The position numbers were made by a program, and so were the translations under genes. Below, piece after piece: positions 10,858 through 22,019 of a stretch of 64,000 bases of DNA. The notes under the pieces are model-generated. The model saw nothing but the letters and a program-made list of their open reading frames with translations, ran no database searches and had not been told where the DNA came from. This DNA comes from Saccopteryx bilineata (lineage: Eukaryota; Chordata; Mammalia; Chiroptera; Emballonuridae), in the NCBI RefSeq assembly GCF_036850765.1, contig NC_089493.1, forward strand, positions 263,116,534 to 263,180,533, given 5' to 3'. Each line of letters starts with the position of its first letter. Position 1 is the stretch's first letter.

Positions 10858-13800
10858 CTACTTGACAGGTTCCACCACCAGGACTTTGCACTCGCGCTTG
10901 GCAATCTTGTCCAGAGAGAGCACAGCCTTTTCCGGGGGAAGGTAGAGGGGACGGCCAACAGGGGAGGCCACAGGGGGTGTGATGGCTCTGCGCTCCATCA
11001 CACTGCCCGACCTGGAGGAAGGCAGAGGATGTAGGCCCTGGTTAGACCGCAGGACCTCTTCCTGCTTCCTCTCCAAGTCCGGCCTCGACTGAGTCCAGGG
11101 GCACCCCTCCCAGGGCTCCGTACCTCATGAGGTGGCTGCGGGAGGGTTGCTGGTGGGAGAAGGACTGAGAGCGGCCCAGGCTAGCCTGGTGCCTCTCCAC
11201 CAAGTCCCGGACAGCTGGGCTGCTAGGACTGCTCTTTCGAGAGAGGGGCCGGGCCTCAGGAGGAGGGTGGGACACACTGGCAGTGAACTGGAGCTTCAGT
11301 TTCATGTGCTGGCTCAGCTGGGGTGGAGAGACAGATCAGCATTCCCACTCGGCTTCCATGCCCCAGACCTCCTTTCAAATTGTCTTCCCCCTTGACAGGC
11401 CAATACTAGATTGAAATTCCACCTTCCCTTGGCCTGGCCTTTTAGTGCTACACATTGTATTTTATCCACAGAAGCTAGCAGCCCCGATGCCTCCCATCTC
11501 AACATTCTGTATCACCCACCACACCATCCAGCCCCTTTCCAGCACCTCCCCAACCCACCTCAAAGAGCCCTGTCCTTAGAGCCTGGAAGGCCACACTGAA
11601 GGTGAGCGCACTGCCCTTCCGGGAAAAGCCAAGGTTATTGAGAGGCGTGTGGCAGACAATGGAGTCTAGGGCGGCCTGCATGGCTCGGCGCTCCTCCTCA
11701 CACAGCTGCTTGCCTGGGGAGCAGAAACAGTAACCAGTAAACACGTCTGTCGTGTTCTTAATCAAGGGGCTTCCATGAGCACAGTCTCACTTGATCCTCC
11801 AAGTTACCCTGCGGAGTAGACTGAGTTTACCTTTTGACAAATTTTATAAATAACAGTTTATAGTTACTGTGTGCTGAGTTCTGTTCTAACCACATACATT
11901 AAATCTTTAAATCTCCATAACATCTTTGGGGGGGAGGGAGGATGAACAATACTTGCTCCATTTAGATTCTTCAATCTGAGGCTCAGAGGTTAAGTAAGCT
12001 ACCGCTTATAAATGACAGGTAGAAATAACACCATGGAGCCCAACACCAGTGTCAATGCCCTTAAGTCATTTTGCCCCACTACCTCCCTAAACACTTCATC
12101 TGTGACCCCGGAGACCACCCAGGTACAGAGCCAAAGCAGCTTGTCACAAGTCACCCACCTCCATGACTTCTTCCTTTTCCCTCCCCTCTTTCGGCACAAG
12201 GGCCCATCCTGACAGCACCTACCAGCCTGCGCGTGTTCTGGAGTCCACACAAGCCTCACAGCAAGGAAGTCTTGGAGATTGTTGAGCAGCGTGTAGGTGA
12301 CAGTGAAACGTTCATAGGTCCGAACTGGGGACTCACAAGAAGCAGTCATCACAAAACATGGACGGTCCAAGCGGATGCTGGGCAGGCTACAAGCAGTGAG
12401 AGAGGAGAGCAGGATGCATATGTTTTGAAACAAAGGTGAATGCGGTGGTGCCCACCAGGGGTTCCCACACACTCACCGGTAGTGGGTGTAGATGCTCTGG
12501 GTAAAGGGCAGCTTTGGGGTAGACCACTGAACCACAGCAACCAGGGGGACTTCTAGGCCCTGTGGGAGGGACAAGGGGAACCATCATGTGTACCAGAGGT
12601 CCCTTCTAATCTTTAGGCATGCCCTGGCCTTTCCCACTGCTTTTTTTAATGTTTTTCCCTTGAAATCACCAGGCCCTTATACTCACCTCCTTGGCCCCTG
12701 AAAGTGGCTGTTCACCACCTCTTAGTTGAAATAGGAAGTTGTGTTCCTCCAGCGCACTGAGCAGGCAGGGGAAGCAGCCAGAGGTACCAGGGAGCCGACA
12801 GAAGGAGCCCATGGAAACCTCCCCAGATTGGTGACTAGTTCGGAAAAAAAAGAGGACACACTGGATCTTTTCATGCCAGAGCTCTCAGCCCTGATCCCAT
12901 CCCTACCACTTCACAGCCCTACCCCTTCCCAGGATCTCACCAGACATTGTCCACCAGCAGAACAGAGCCATCAGGCATGACAGGTAGATAACTGGCATTG
13001 AAGTTTGGGAGAATGCGGATATCCCAGATGGAAATTTCCTCCTGGGAAGAGCTGTTCAGCACTGTCGAAGGTAAAAGGCTCAGCTCAGGGTATCTGGACC
13101 CCTCAGACCCTCCACCTTAATCCCCAGGAAATGGACCTACCCCCCCCCCCAACCTGCACAGGGTAACTGCCACCCAGTCAATCAACGACCCTGCTACTAC
13201 CCAAGACTTGTGCTGTCAGTCTACTCACCCTTGAGAACAGTCAAGTGTTTTCCAGCCACAGTGAACTGGCGGCATTTCAGAACTGGAGGGGGTAGCAGAG
13301 TCAGCAGGGTGCTCACTGTGGGAGAGGGCAGAGGCAGGAACTGATGGGGGGGCACAGGCCTCCCCTCCAACCCATCGTTCTAATATTTCTCTTCTCAGAT
13401 ACGGCACTTGCCAGTATCAGTCCTCCTTTCTGTCCCCCAAATTCCAGACTCCAGCATTTTTTCCTTGCATTCTCCCCACCTTGGGCCTTGAAAGCACTCT
13501 GCTCGCCCCGGAAGGTCTCCCCAGGAAATCGGGTCTGCAACAAGCGCAGGTAGCCTTGATCTCTGACCTCTGGTGCCTCAACCTCCCGCTTCCACACAGT
13601 CACTACAATCTGAGCACAGTGCATAAAGACCTCAGGTAAGAGGAGAGAGCCAGCCAGCCTTAGAGAGGGCATCTGAATTAGGACAACAGCACCACCCCTT
13701 GCCAATCTTACCTTGGCCTTAGGTGTCCCTGGGGGCAGTCTATCCAGTGAAACAGTAAGTGGGAAGATGACCTCATCTGTGGACACAATTGGTTCCTCCA

Positions 13801-14412
13801 CAGGCAGCTGGGGGCGTGAAGGGAGTGAAGAGGTCAGGAGAGAGGCTGCCTGAGAGGTTCACTTTAAGAGGTGCCTGGTTCTTGCCCTCCCCTCTTCTCA
13901 TCGTCATCTGCCTCCACCTCCCCTCCAGTGTCCCTCTCCTCTTCGGTCTTTGGATCCTAGCAAATCGCCCCATGGTCCTGTGCCATGTCACCCCAGCTCC
14001 TCACCGTGGTCGCTCCTCCCGAGGTAGGGCCCGGGCCGTGGGTGAGAAGGGGACTGCATCCTCGAAACAACCCCCCACCGCCAGGATCACCGCCCCCTGG
14101 GGGTTCGGGATCCTGGTCGCTGGAGCCACCACCCCCGGTCGCCCCGCCTCCGGCGCTGACCGAGGCCAGAGCTGCCAGGGCGGTTGCCAGTTCTGCCCAG
14201 GCCCCTCGGGAGCCCAAGCCCGGGCCACCCCCAGCGCCGGACCCCGCGCCGCCCCGGCAGCGCAGAACCAGCAGAAAGCGGACAGTCTCCCCTAGGTAGA
14301 GGTGGTTGCGCCGGGGCAGTGCCCGGTACCGGCCCGGGTCCCCCGCCAGCTCTGCGCGCGGCGGCAGCGGCACTGCCGGGAAGTACATCGAGTAGTCGCA
14401 CTGGGACTCCAT
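10858..14412 (-). CDS. TRAPPC14: TRAPPC14 (C7orf43/MAP11), TRAPPII subunit, 11 exons
   Basis: Coding exons in transcript order: 14412-14005, 13807-13712, 13609-13480, 13315-13229, 13061-12941, 12834-12687, 12559-12477, 12386-12223, 11713-11559, 11317-11124, 11011-10858. They join in phase to 1740 nt (579 aa; human, as I recall, 580). The protein starts MESQCDYSMYFPAVPLPPRA and ends KIAKRECKVLVVEPVK. Exon 1 encodes a Gly/Ala/Pro-rich low-complexity stretch (about residues 50-130) inside a CpG island. The C-terminus has a Ser/Pro/Arg-rich segment (SRKSSPSSPAVRD, SLGRSQSFSHQQ). The product associates with the TRAPPII tethering complex, helps dock preciliary vesicles at the mother centriole and binds microtubules; human mutations cause microcephaly. 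No catalytic motif is expected or seen. All introns are GT-AG. Confidence 0.97.
11825..12002 (-). repeat. MIR-like ancient SINE, antisense
   Basis: Diverged MIR signature ('gtgtgctgagttctgttct...', 'tctgaggctcagaggttaagtaa') in TRAPPC14 intron 8. Confidence 0.6.
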
Positions 14413-14680
14413 GGGGCTGCGAGAACTGCGCGGGCCGGGGGCGAGCCGCTGGCGTAGGTGCGGGGAGTCCCGACACCCGGCGCGGACTGCGCGCGGCTGG
14501 ACCGGCCCAGGAGACCCGCCAGGGCCGGGAACCGGGGCAACGAACCCGGAACCGGGACCCCGCGGGGCCGGAACCGGTGCGGGGCCGAATGACTGGAGAG
14601 AAGCCGGAAGCGGAAGGGAAGGGGCGTGGCCTCTGAGGCCCCGGAATTCGAGGGTGACCGGACCTTGGAGCAGAGGGGGC
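14413..14680 (-). promoter_or_regulatory. TRAPPC14: TRAPPC14 CpG-island promoter
   Basis: Very GC- and CpG-rich DNA continues from exon 1 to about 14660 (repeated GGAACCGGG, GGGGCGTGG, GGGGGCGGGG at 14677-14686). It is the natural promoter region for the minus-strand gene. No TATA box. Start site not determined. Confidence 0.6.
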
Positions 14681-14847
14681 GGGGTTGGACTGCGGTTAGG
14701 CTGCTGCAAGGAGGATTTAGGCGAGATTGTAGACAGACTTTTTAGAGAAGTAATATTAAAAGAACCCTTTCTTTTCGCTTATCCCAGGAAGATGCTCCAT
14801 CCCCTTCCCTTTCTGCCCTACATAAAGCAGGTTCGAGTTTCAAACTA

Positions 14848-14853
14848 TTTATT
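14848..14853 (-). terminator. GAL3ST4: GAL3ST4 polyadenylation signal AATAAA
   Basis: AATAAA on the minus strand about 400 nt beyond the GAL3ST4 stop codon. The transcript would end only about 170 bp from the TRAPPC14 CpG island. Confidence 0.75.
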
Positions 14854-15251
14854 CATTCAACAAACATTTCATAGTGAAATGAACATAGCTCAGTAACAAA
14901 TATTTCATAAAGAAATGGGTCCATTATTCCAATCCACCGTGTCCCAAACTTTCTCTGGCTTACACCATGGTTTGCTCCTCCAGGGAGCCTTTGAGAATGC
15001 TACATGGACCTGCCAGGGGCTGGAAAGGGAAAATGGGGGAGGGGGTGCTGTCCTTCTAGGAGCTGAAGGATTGGATTCTTGGCACAGCCTGGAGGACTTT
15101 GGGGCCCTCATCCGTGCAAAGTTCCATCATCCTCTAGGGGGCAGACTTACTTTGTGAGGGAAGCAGAAATGTCACCTGGCTGCTCCACACTTGTCACATA
15201 AGTGTCTTGTAGCTTAGCTGCTCTTTAACCTAAGACTTAGTGTTCTAATGC

Positions 15252-18200
15252 CTAGGGGGAGAAAAGCCTTGAAGTCTTAAGGGGCACAGAGACTGTTGGA
15301 GGGAACTGCTTGGCATCTAGCTTGTCCTTGTATTGTAGCTCTGGGGTAGCCAGACGCTCACACTCCTCCTTGTCTTGGAGGCTCAGTCCACTCCGAAGTG
15401 CATAACCCAAAACTTTGCCTGACCCAAACTGGAAAGGGCGGAACCGCCGGTCAGTGATGTATTTGGGGTCTAAAGCTTCACCCCCCACCAGACAATGTTT
15501 AGCCAGGGCCTCTCGGCGAGCCCGGAGCTCCGCCACTGCGCTCTCCAACCGACTCTGGCCATACTGCTTTATTCGTGCCCACAGACTTCTGTTGAAGTGA
15601 ACATAAAGAGCCCAGTCTAGATTGTTCCAGACTCGGGCCCGTGCAGTTAGCTGCCTGTCCTCAGCAGTCAGTCCACCACCACGGACAGCACTTCTGCTCT
15701 GCTCACTTCCAGCCTGGGCATTGTGCATGAAGCCCACCACATCATCTAGACCCCAGCACAGGGCATCTGCCAGCAGAACCAATGACTCGTCAAAGTATTC
15801 AGCCACCAAGACCAAGTCAAAGACAGAGTCCAGCCAGGCCAGACTCCACTGGATGAAGGACGAAGACCCCAAATCTAAAGGGGCAGGGCTGGACATCTGG
15901 CTATGACCATCAGCAGCAGTGGGATCAGGGTGGAAGAGAGTATTGGGATCCAGAGTGTGGGCTCGAGGGCCAGTGCCAGGAGGCAGGACATGCAGCTCTG
16001 GGAGATTGGGGTCTCTGGGAGGATGAGGATATCCTCTCTTGGTCCTCATCTCTGGGGGGAAGGGGAGGCCAAAGTCAAACCATAGCAAGTTGCGTGCATA
16101 GTGGTCCCCACGGGCCCCAGGTCGGTAGAAGGCTCGAGGGTTAGCTAGGAAGGCAGCCAAGGAAGGTGCCTTGCGGAAGGCCGATGAGGTGGATTTATAG
16201 TAGGAGAAGGCAGAGCGGGCCAGAGCGGCTGGGTCTCGGACAATGGAAAAGAAGAAGCTGTCAGAAGGCATGACCTGAAGTACCTGCAGAGGAGAGAAAA
16301 CAGACATAGGGAGAAAGAACTGGGCCAGGAAGAAATTAAGTGCAAGACCAATACCCACAGATCCCCTAGACTCCTCAGACCTCCACCTGACAGCTCTGCA
16401 AGAAGCCCCCAGCTTTCTTCCCTAGCTGACAGATCTTGGGCAAGTTACTAATGTCTCTGAGATTCAGTTTGCTTACCTACAAAATGGGGATACTTGTCTG
16501 TTCCTCCCCAGCTGATTATGGCGGTAACATGGGGAAGGATCTGAAAGAACCTGGAATGTGGGAAGCTCCTGGAGAACATTTATTTTCTTTGGCCTTTCTG
16601 CCGGCTTTGGTCAGTAAAACCTCTAAGAATCAAACTTTGTGTTCATTTTTCCAAAGAAAAAACTGTTAAGTGCCTACCCTGGACTCTTGGTCACAGCCTC
16701 AAGAAAGGAACTGGCCTCAGGCCTCCTCAGTGGGGTGGGGGTCACTGGCAGCAAAGAGGGGAGAGGGGGCAACTATAATGCTGTCTCAGGTACAGGTGGA
16801 CAGATAAGCCCAGAGGGGCTGAAGGACAGGGCACTTCTGGGGCTCCTGGCAGCTGGAAGAGCAAAAGATATCTCCGGACTGGACACTGGGGAGCCACGGT
16901 CACCTGGTAGAGAGCTTCCCCGAGCCCTGGGATATTTGATCCCACTTCTCAGCAAGAAGATGGGATCAGACCAAGCCAGGAAGATGCATATCAGAAGCCA
17001 GCTCCTGGGCTCCCTGAAGGGTTTCTGCCTCTGAATGTGACTCTATCATTGAACCTAACTCCCTGATGTCCTCCAATATGCCCTGGTAATACGGGCCTGT
17101 CTGTAGGGCAGAGCCTGTGAACTGTGTGTCTCTTTGAAGAAAGAGGAGAAAAGTGCAGAGAATAGTCTGTGGCATGAGGTGGACCTGGAATAAAATCCCA
17201 ATTCAGCCATTTACCAATTATGTGACTTTGGGCTGATTATTGAACTTCTCAGAGCCTTCATTCCTCCATCTATAAATCTGAGTTAACAATTACCTTGAAG
17301 AATGTGGAAGTACATGAACATGACAGGTATTCAATAAATGGTAGTGACAATGAAGGTCATAATCCTAACCTCTGGAGAAACCGGCCTCAAAGATCGTTAT
17401 TACGTCACTCACAGCAGTGGGCCCTCACTGCCCATTAGATCACACTCATGTTCCTCAGCTGCTTTCTCCATCGCTAGTTTCAACAGGAGTGTGTCTGCAG
17501 CCCACACTGAAGTTTTACCACCTACATACACACATACATGTTACACACACATCCACACCACCACTTCTTTGCTGATATTTTGCTCCAAGAATGTCTGGTT
17601 TAGGCCCTGACCAGTTGGCTCAGAAGTAGAGCGTTGACCCAGCACGTGGAAGTCCTGGGTTCAATTCCTGGTCAGGGCACACAGGAGAGATAACCACCTC
17701 CTTCTCCCCCCTCCCCCTTCTCTCTTTCCCTCTCTCTCTCTCTCCCTCTCCTGCAGCCATGACTTGATTGATCCAAGCATGTCAGCCCCAGGCGCTGAGT
17801 ATGGCTCCTCTGAGCCTCCACCTCAGGCACTAAAAATAGTTCAGTTGCCGGGTGGATCCCAGTCAAGGGACATGCAGGAGTCTGTCTCTGTATCACCCCT
17901 ACTCTCACTTAAAAAAAAAGAATGCCTGATATTCTTACTACAAAGTCATGTCCACCCTTTCCTTTAAAACCTACCTTTCCAGAAAACCCCACCTCTTTTT
18001 GATGAATATTCTTCCCACCGTGCCAAATATGAACACACATACATGCACATGCCACAGAAGGCACTTTGACTTTGGAGCAGATGTGCCTATGTCCAAGTCA
18101 GGTTAACAGAGACCAGTTACTTAACCTCTCAGAGTCCTTATCTCCTCTTCTGTATAATGGAGGCACTTATAATGCCTTCCTGGTAAGATGATGGTAAAAT

Positions 18201-19413
18201 CAATACCTAGAACTAGGGAAGTATTCAATTAAAGTTACTCCCTTCCCTCTTTGGTTTCATTTACACATTGCCTTTCTTCCTCCAAGAGCTCTCAGGTTTC
18301 TGTGGCTGTTCAGATGAGCATGTGAGTCCATGTATACCCATCTCCCCCTTTAGAAATAAGGCTTGGAGGGTGGCGGGGCTGGGCTTGGCCTTGGCATATA
18401 TATACATGATCCTCAAAATCTGGCAGGAATGGTGAGAGGAGTGAGAGGAAGACAGGTCAGAGGGTAGCGCCCTGGTAAGTGTCAATGGAAGGGGCCAAGA
18501 AGAGCAAGGGGCACCTGGGTGGGGGATTCAGAGTGGGCAGGACACTGACACCAGCTGGTAACACTGGTCAAGGAAGAAGACTAGAGTATGCACCAGATGG
18601 GAGGGGGCAGGACTTCAGCTCTCAGAAGCTATTGGAAAAGGAGCTCTTAAGGAAGGGACAGCAGGAAATTTCACCTTTGTGGCCCCCATGCTCAACTTTT
18701 GGGTGAGATGATGCCTGGCAAGCCCCCATGCCTGGGGCCTCCTACACTGATGGTCTTGGCCACAGGCCCGATCCCATCTCTCTCCACTCCCACCCTCTCC
18801 ATTCTAGACCCCTCACCTCTTTCAGGTTGAACCTCATGTGATGACAGAGGATGTGGAAGGGGGGCTGGGTGCCTCTACCCTGAGGGTGGTAACCTTTGAC
18901 CCGAGAGGCCTGAAAAAGCCTTGGGTAGCCAAACTGGTAGCGGGCAGGGAGGGCGAAGCGCAGCCCATGTCGGTCCCCGTAGCGATGAAGCAGGCTCAGC
19001 ACAGAGCTACTCCCGGATTTATGCGTCTTCAGGAACACCAGTCGCTGCTGGGGAGGACAGGATGAGAGAGCTGGTCCTGGGGATGGGGCCCAGGGCTGTC
19101 GGAGTTTCAGCCCAGGTAGCCTGGAGAAAGACAAGAGGGAATGTGTCCTGTCCTCACCAGCAGGTGGACGGGTGCCTTGTGGAGCAAGGACAGAGGGTGT
19201 GGAGCCTTCTCTGAATTCCCGGGAGTCACAGCCCTAGGTGGGGTTGGGAGGAGCAAGTGGGGGCATCTATCGGGTGTTGGAACAAGATGAAACTCACCTT
19301 CTCTGGAAAGGCCCCCCCCAGAGCTGGAGGGCAAATCCGATGGTCATGAAGACTCCCAAAGCCACCCCCAGGCTCCAAGGCCCCCAGAGGCGCATGGTCC
19401 TGGTAGGAGACAT
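15252..19413 (-). CDS. GAL3ST4: GAL3ST4, galactose-3-O-sulfotransferase 4, three exons
   Basis: Coding exons: 19413-19298, 19120-18817, 16283-15252; 483 aa (human, as I recall, 486). Type II Golgi membrane enzyme that moves sulfate from PAPS to C3 of galactose on core 1 O-glycans (Gal-beta1,3-GalNAc). Visible features are a short cytosolic tail, a membrane anchor at about residues 14-33 (SLGVALGVFMTIGFALQLW), the 5'-phosphosulfate-binding loop FLKTHKSGSSS (68-78) and the 3'-phosphate-binding motif SIVRDPAALARSAFSYY (153-169). An N-glycosylation sequon (NRS) lies in the C-terminal half. The last exon encodes most of the catalytic domain. The start is the first in-frame ATG after an upstream in-frame TGA. 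The codon matching the human initiator reads CTG here, so translation should begin three codons later. 5' untranslated exons were not resolved. Confidence 0.96.
17180..17345 (+). repeat. MIR ancient SINE
   Basis: Typical MIR sequence: 'ttatgtgactttgggctgat', 'ttctcagagccttcattcct', 'aggtattcaataaatggtag'. Well-preserved 3' half. Confidence 0.8.
17603..17919 (+). mobile_element. tRNA-derived bat SINE (long type, diverged)
   Basis: Head 'ggccctgaccagttggctca', box B 'gggttcaattc', CT-rich body and A-tail ending near 17919. Flanking repeats agaatgtctggttt / agaatgcctgatat are degenerate, fitting an older insertion. Confidence 0.85.
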
Positions 19414-21430
19414 GTGGCACAGGGAAGGGTGACAGGACAAGGGCCCGGCACAGAGGCAGAGACAGCTTGAGACAGCCGTGCAGCCGCAGAAGGCTCAGGT
19501 TCGGGTTCGGGGGGCATTCCCCAGGCCTGTTTGCAGCCCTGGTTGAGTCTGCCCCCTGAGTTAGCAGATTTTTGCCTCTGTCAGCGTCTAGAAGGGAAAT
19601 GAGGGGAAGGAGGGGAGTCTAAGGAGAGGGCAGAGCCTCTCTCCAGGTGCTGCAGCTGAGACTAATTCACGGAGGGTGGTGGCAGTGGTGAGGGGGTTTG
19701 GGCTTTCTACACCCAGATCTAAGTGGCCCTGCAACTAACTACTCCTCCGCTGTCAGCCTCCAGCTCCCCCAACCCCCACCTACAGTTTCTCCCTGAGCCT
19801 CAGAGATTTGGAAGGGAAGGGAGAAAGAGACCCTGCAAGAAAGGTCAGACCAATCTGCTCAAATGACAGTGAGGTGGACATCGCCAGGCTCCTGGCTCCT
19901 CCCTGAGGAGCCTGTGACAGATCGGGAAGAAGAGCCCCGTTTGGAGGCTGAGAGGGAAAGCTAAAAGGAGGGAACATGGGCATACCGATGAACCCAAAGA
20001 AGCGAGACCACAAGAGTGGCTTTGTAATGAATCAGTCAGTCATCTGGTCTAAATTCAGGCATCTCTTTTCCCTGTCAGCGCAAAGCCGACCCCAGACCCA
20101 TGTGGGAGGGGCTGGGGAAGATGTGGGGTTACTTATAAAACTCAGATTCCACGGACACACCCCCACACACCCCGGTTCCCACTTTCCAAACTCATCAGTG
20201 CGCCCAGAGGAGACTGAGAGGGTGGGGCTAGAGAGAGAAACTCGGCGAGACAAAGATAGTGATAGACACAAACACTGAGCTTGGAATTCTTTCCGAGGCC
20301 CCAGTTTCTTAACTGGGAGTCCAAACCACCCCTTCAGATTACAACCCACAACCATGGGCCACAGCCCCTCCAACAAGCCCAGACAGCCACCTCCCAGGAT
20401 GAGCCAGGAGTAACCCGACAGAAAGAACCCGTGTTTGCTACCTGCGCCTCTGCATCCCTCCCCTAACACAGCCCCCAGGATCCAGCCCTCCACCAGACTC
20501 CTGTGTCCAGACTGCTGCTATTCCTTCCATCCATCTCTGTCTCCTCCCATTACCCTAGATTCCAACCCTCAGTCCCCTCTACCTTTGGTGATACGCCCCC
20601 CCCCCCCCGACTCCTCCTATTTCTAGAGTCCCTCCACTGACTGCAGCCTCAATGTTACTTGCCCACTCACCAAGCCACCTGGGGAGCAGCAGGGAAATTG
20701 GGGTCTGGCTTTCCCTAGCCACCGCCTGGCTCCTCGCTCTGCTCAACTTTCCCCATAAACTTTCTCAGCGCCCAGGCTCCTCCCCTCTCCCTCCCTTTGT
20801 CTGGCCAGTCCCTGCAGCTGCTTCAGCTTTGATCGAGTCTCTGGATCTCTCTCCCTGCATCTTTCCCCTGTCAGGGCACCCAGCCCGCCTTTGGAAGACA
20901 CCATTTCTACCCTCTTTTCACACTTAGGAACCATTTATACCTTTTCTTTCTCTGCTTTCTGTAGAACAAAAGACTCATTCAGGAGACTGAAAATAAAAAG
21001 AAAGGAAGGAGGAAGTAACAAACAAGAGTTGAAAGAAAATATTGTTAAGAACTTGTGATAACGTAGCCAGAGGCTGACACGTAAAGGAGCCCTGCCTGAA
21101 AGCAGGGGGTAGTGGTGTAGAAATAGATGATATATATAGATTATAATATATATATTATTTATATAATATTAATGCCTCATGCTTTAAAGAACTTTGCCAG
21201 TGACCAGGTGCTCCATCACACAGTTCCAATTTGGTCCTCACATTTCTTCCCATTTTACAGATGAAGGTTTGATCCAGAGATACTGCCCAAACTCAGCACC
21301 AGGGGACAGGATCCAAAAGAGGGGAGAAGCAAGCAGAAAATGAGCTGTCACAGAAACTCTGGGGCCTCTGCAAGGAGCCCGGGCTCAGGGAGGGCTGCTA
21401 AAGTTACAAAAAGTCACACTCAGGGTCCAA
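19414..21430. other. between GAL3ST4 coding start and GPC2 3' end
   Basis: No protein-coding exon identified. The stretch should hold the GAL3ST4 promoter and 5' untranslated exons, but I cannot place them. An AT-rich patch (tatatatag... ) lies at 21127-21175. Confidence 0.5.
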
Positions 21431-21441
21431 TAAATTAGTTG

Positions 21442-21447
21442 TTTATT
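21442..21447 (-). terminator. GPC2: GPC2 polyadenylation signal AATAAA
   Basis: AATAAA on the minus strand about 575 nt downstream of the GPC2 stop codon; the nearest good signal. Confidence 0.6.
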
Positions 21448-22019
21448 TGTAAAATGCAAAGCTTGTGAAGGATGTAGATGGCAGAGGTTATGAGTTGAGT
21501 CCCCCCCCTTTTTTTTGCATTTTAGTTTAAGAAATTGATACTGAAAAAACTCATAGAACTGAGGCCCACAGATCCTAACATTCCTATTCACACACCCAAG
21601 TTCCCTGCCCTGCACCCTGTCAGCACCCAGCTTGACAATTTCTGAGACCAGGTGCTCCCACCATTCCCCATTTCCAACTTCCTTCAAACCCTACCCCCCA
21701 ACTGTCACTCTAAAAATCTTCCCTTTTTCTTTAGGGCTAACCATCAGAGCCCAACATTAGAGGCTCGGTTTGAGAGACCGCAAATCCTTCCTAAATAAAT
21801 ACCCCCAGCCGCCCCATATCAAATGAAAAAATAAATATTGTGAATACCCACCCACCTAACCCCAGTGGAAGTCTCCTGGATTTGGGGCCCTAGCCATTCA
21901 CCCAAAAAGTCCTTTCTCTACTCTCTCTGCAGCCCCCTTCAACTCCTCCCCCGACCCACTTGAGGGGGGCGGAGGGGAAGGGCCATGAACCCTTCTGATG
22001 CCAGGGCACCCCTCCTCAG

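Larger units (their letters stand above)
16284..18816. other. GAL3ST4 intron 2, repeat-bearing
   Basis: No exon-like coding segment recognised. It carries MIR-like fragments near 16425-16520, 17180-17345 and 18090-18240, and a bat SINE at 17603-17919. The 16639-17034 open frame has no recognisable family. Confidence 0.6.

Noticed and set aside
13957..14709. 250-aa minus-strand frame starting MQQPNRSPTP upstream of TRAPPC14
   Set aside because: It contains TRAPPC14 exon 1 in frame. The extension above 14412 is unsupported, because MESQCDYSMY is the recognised start and the upstream part is CpG-island promoter or 5' UTR.
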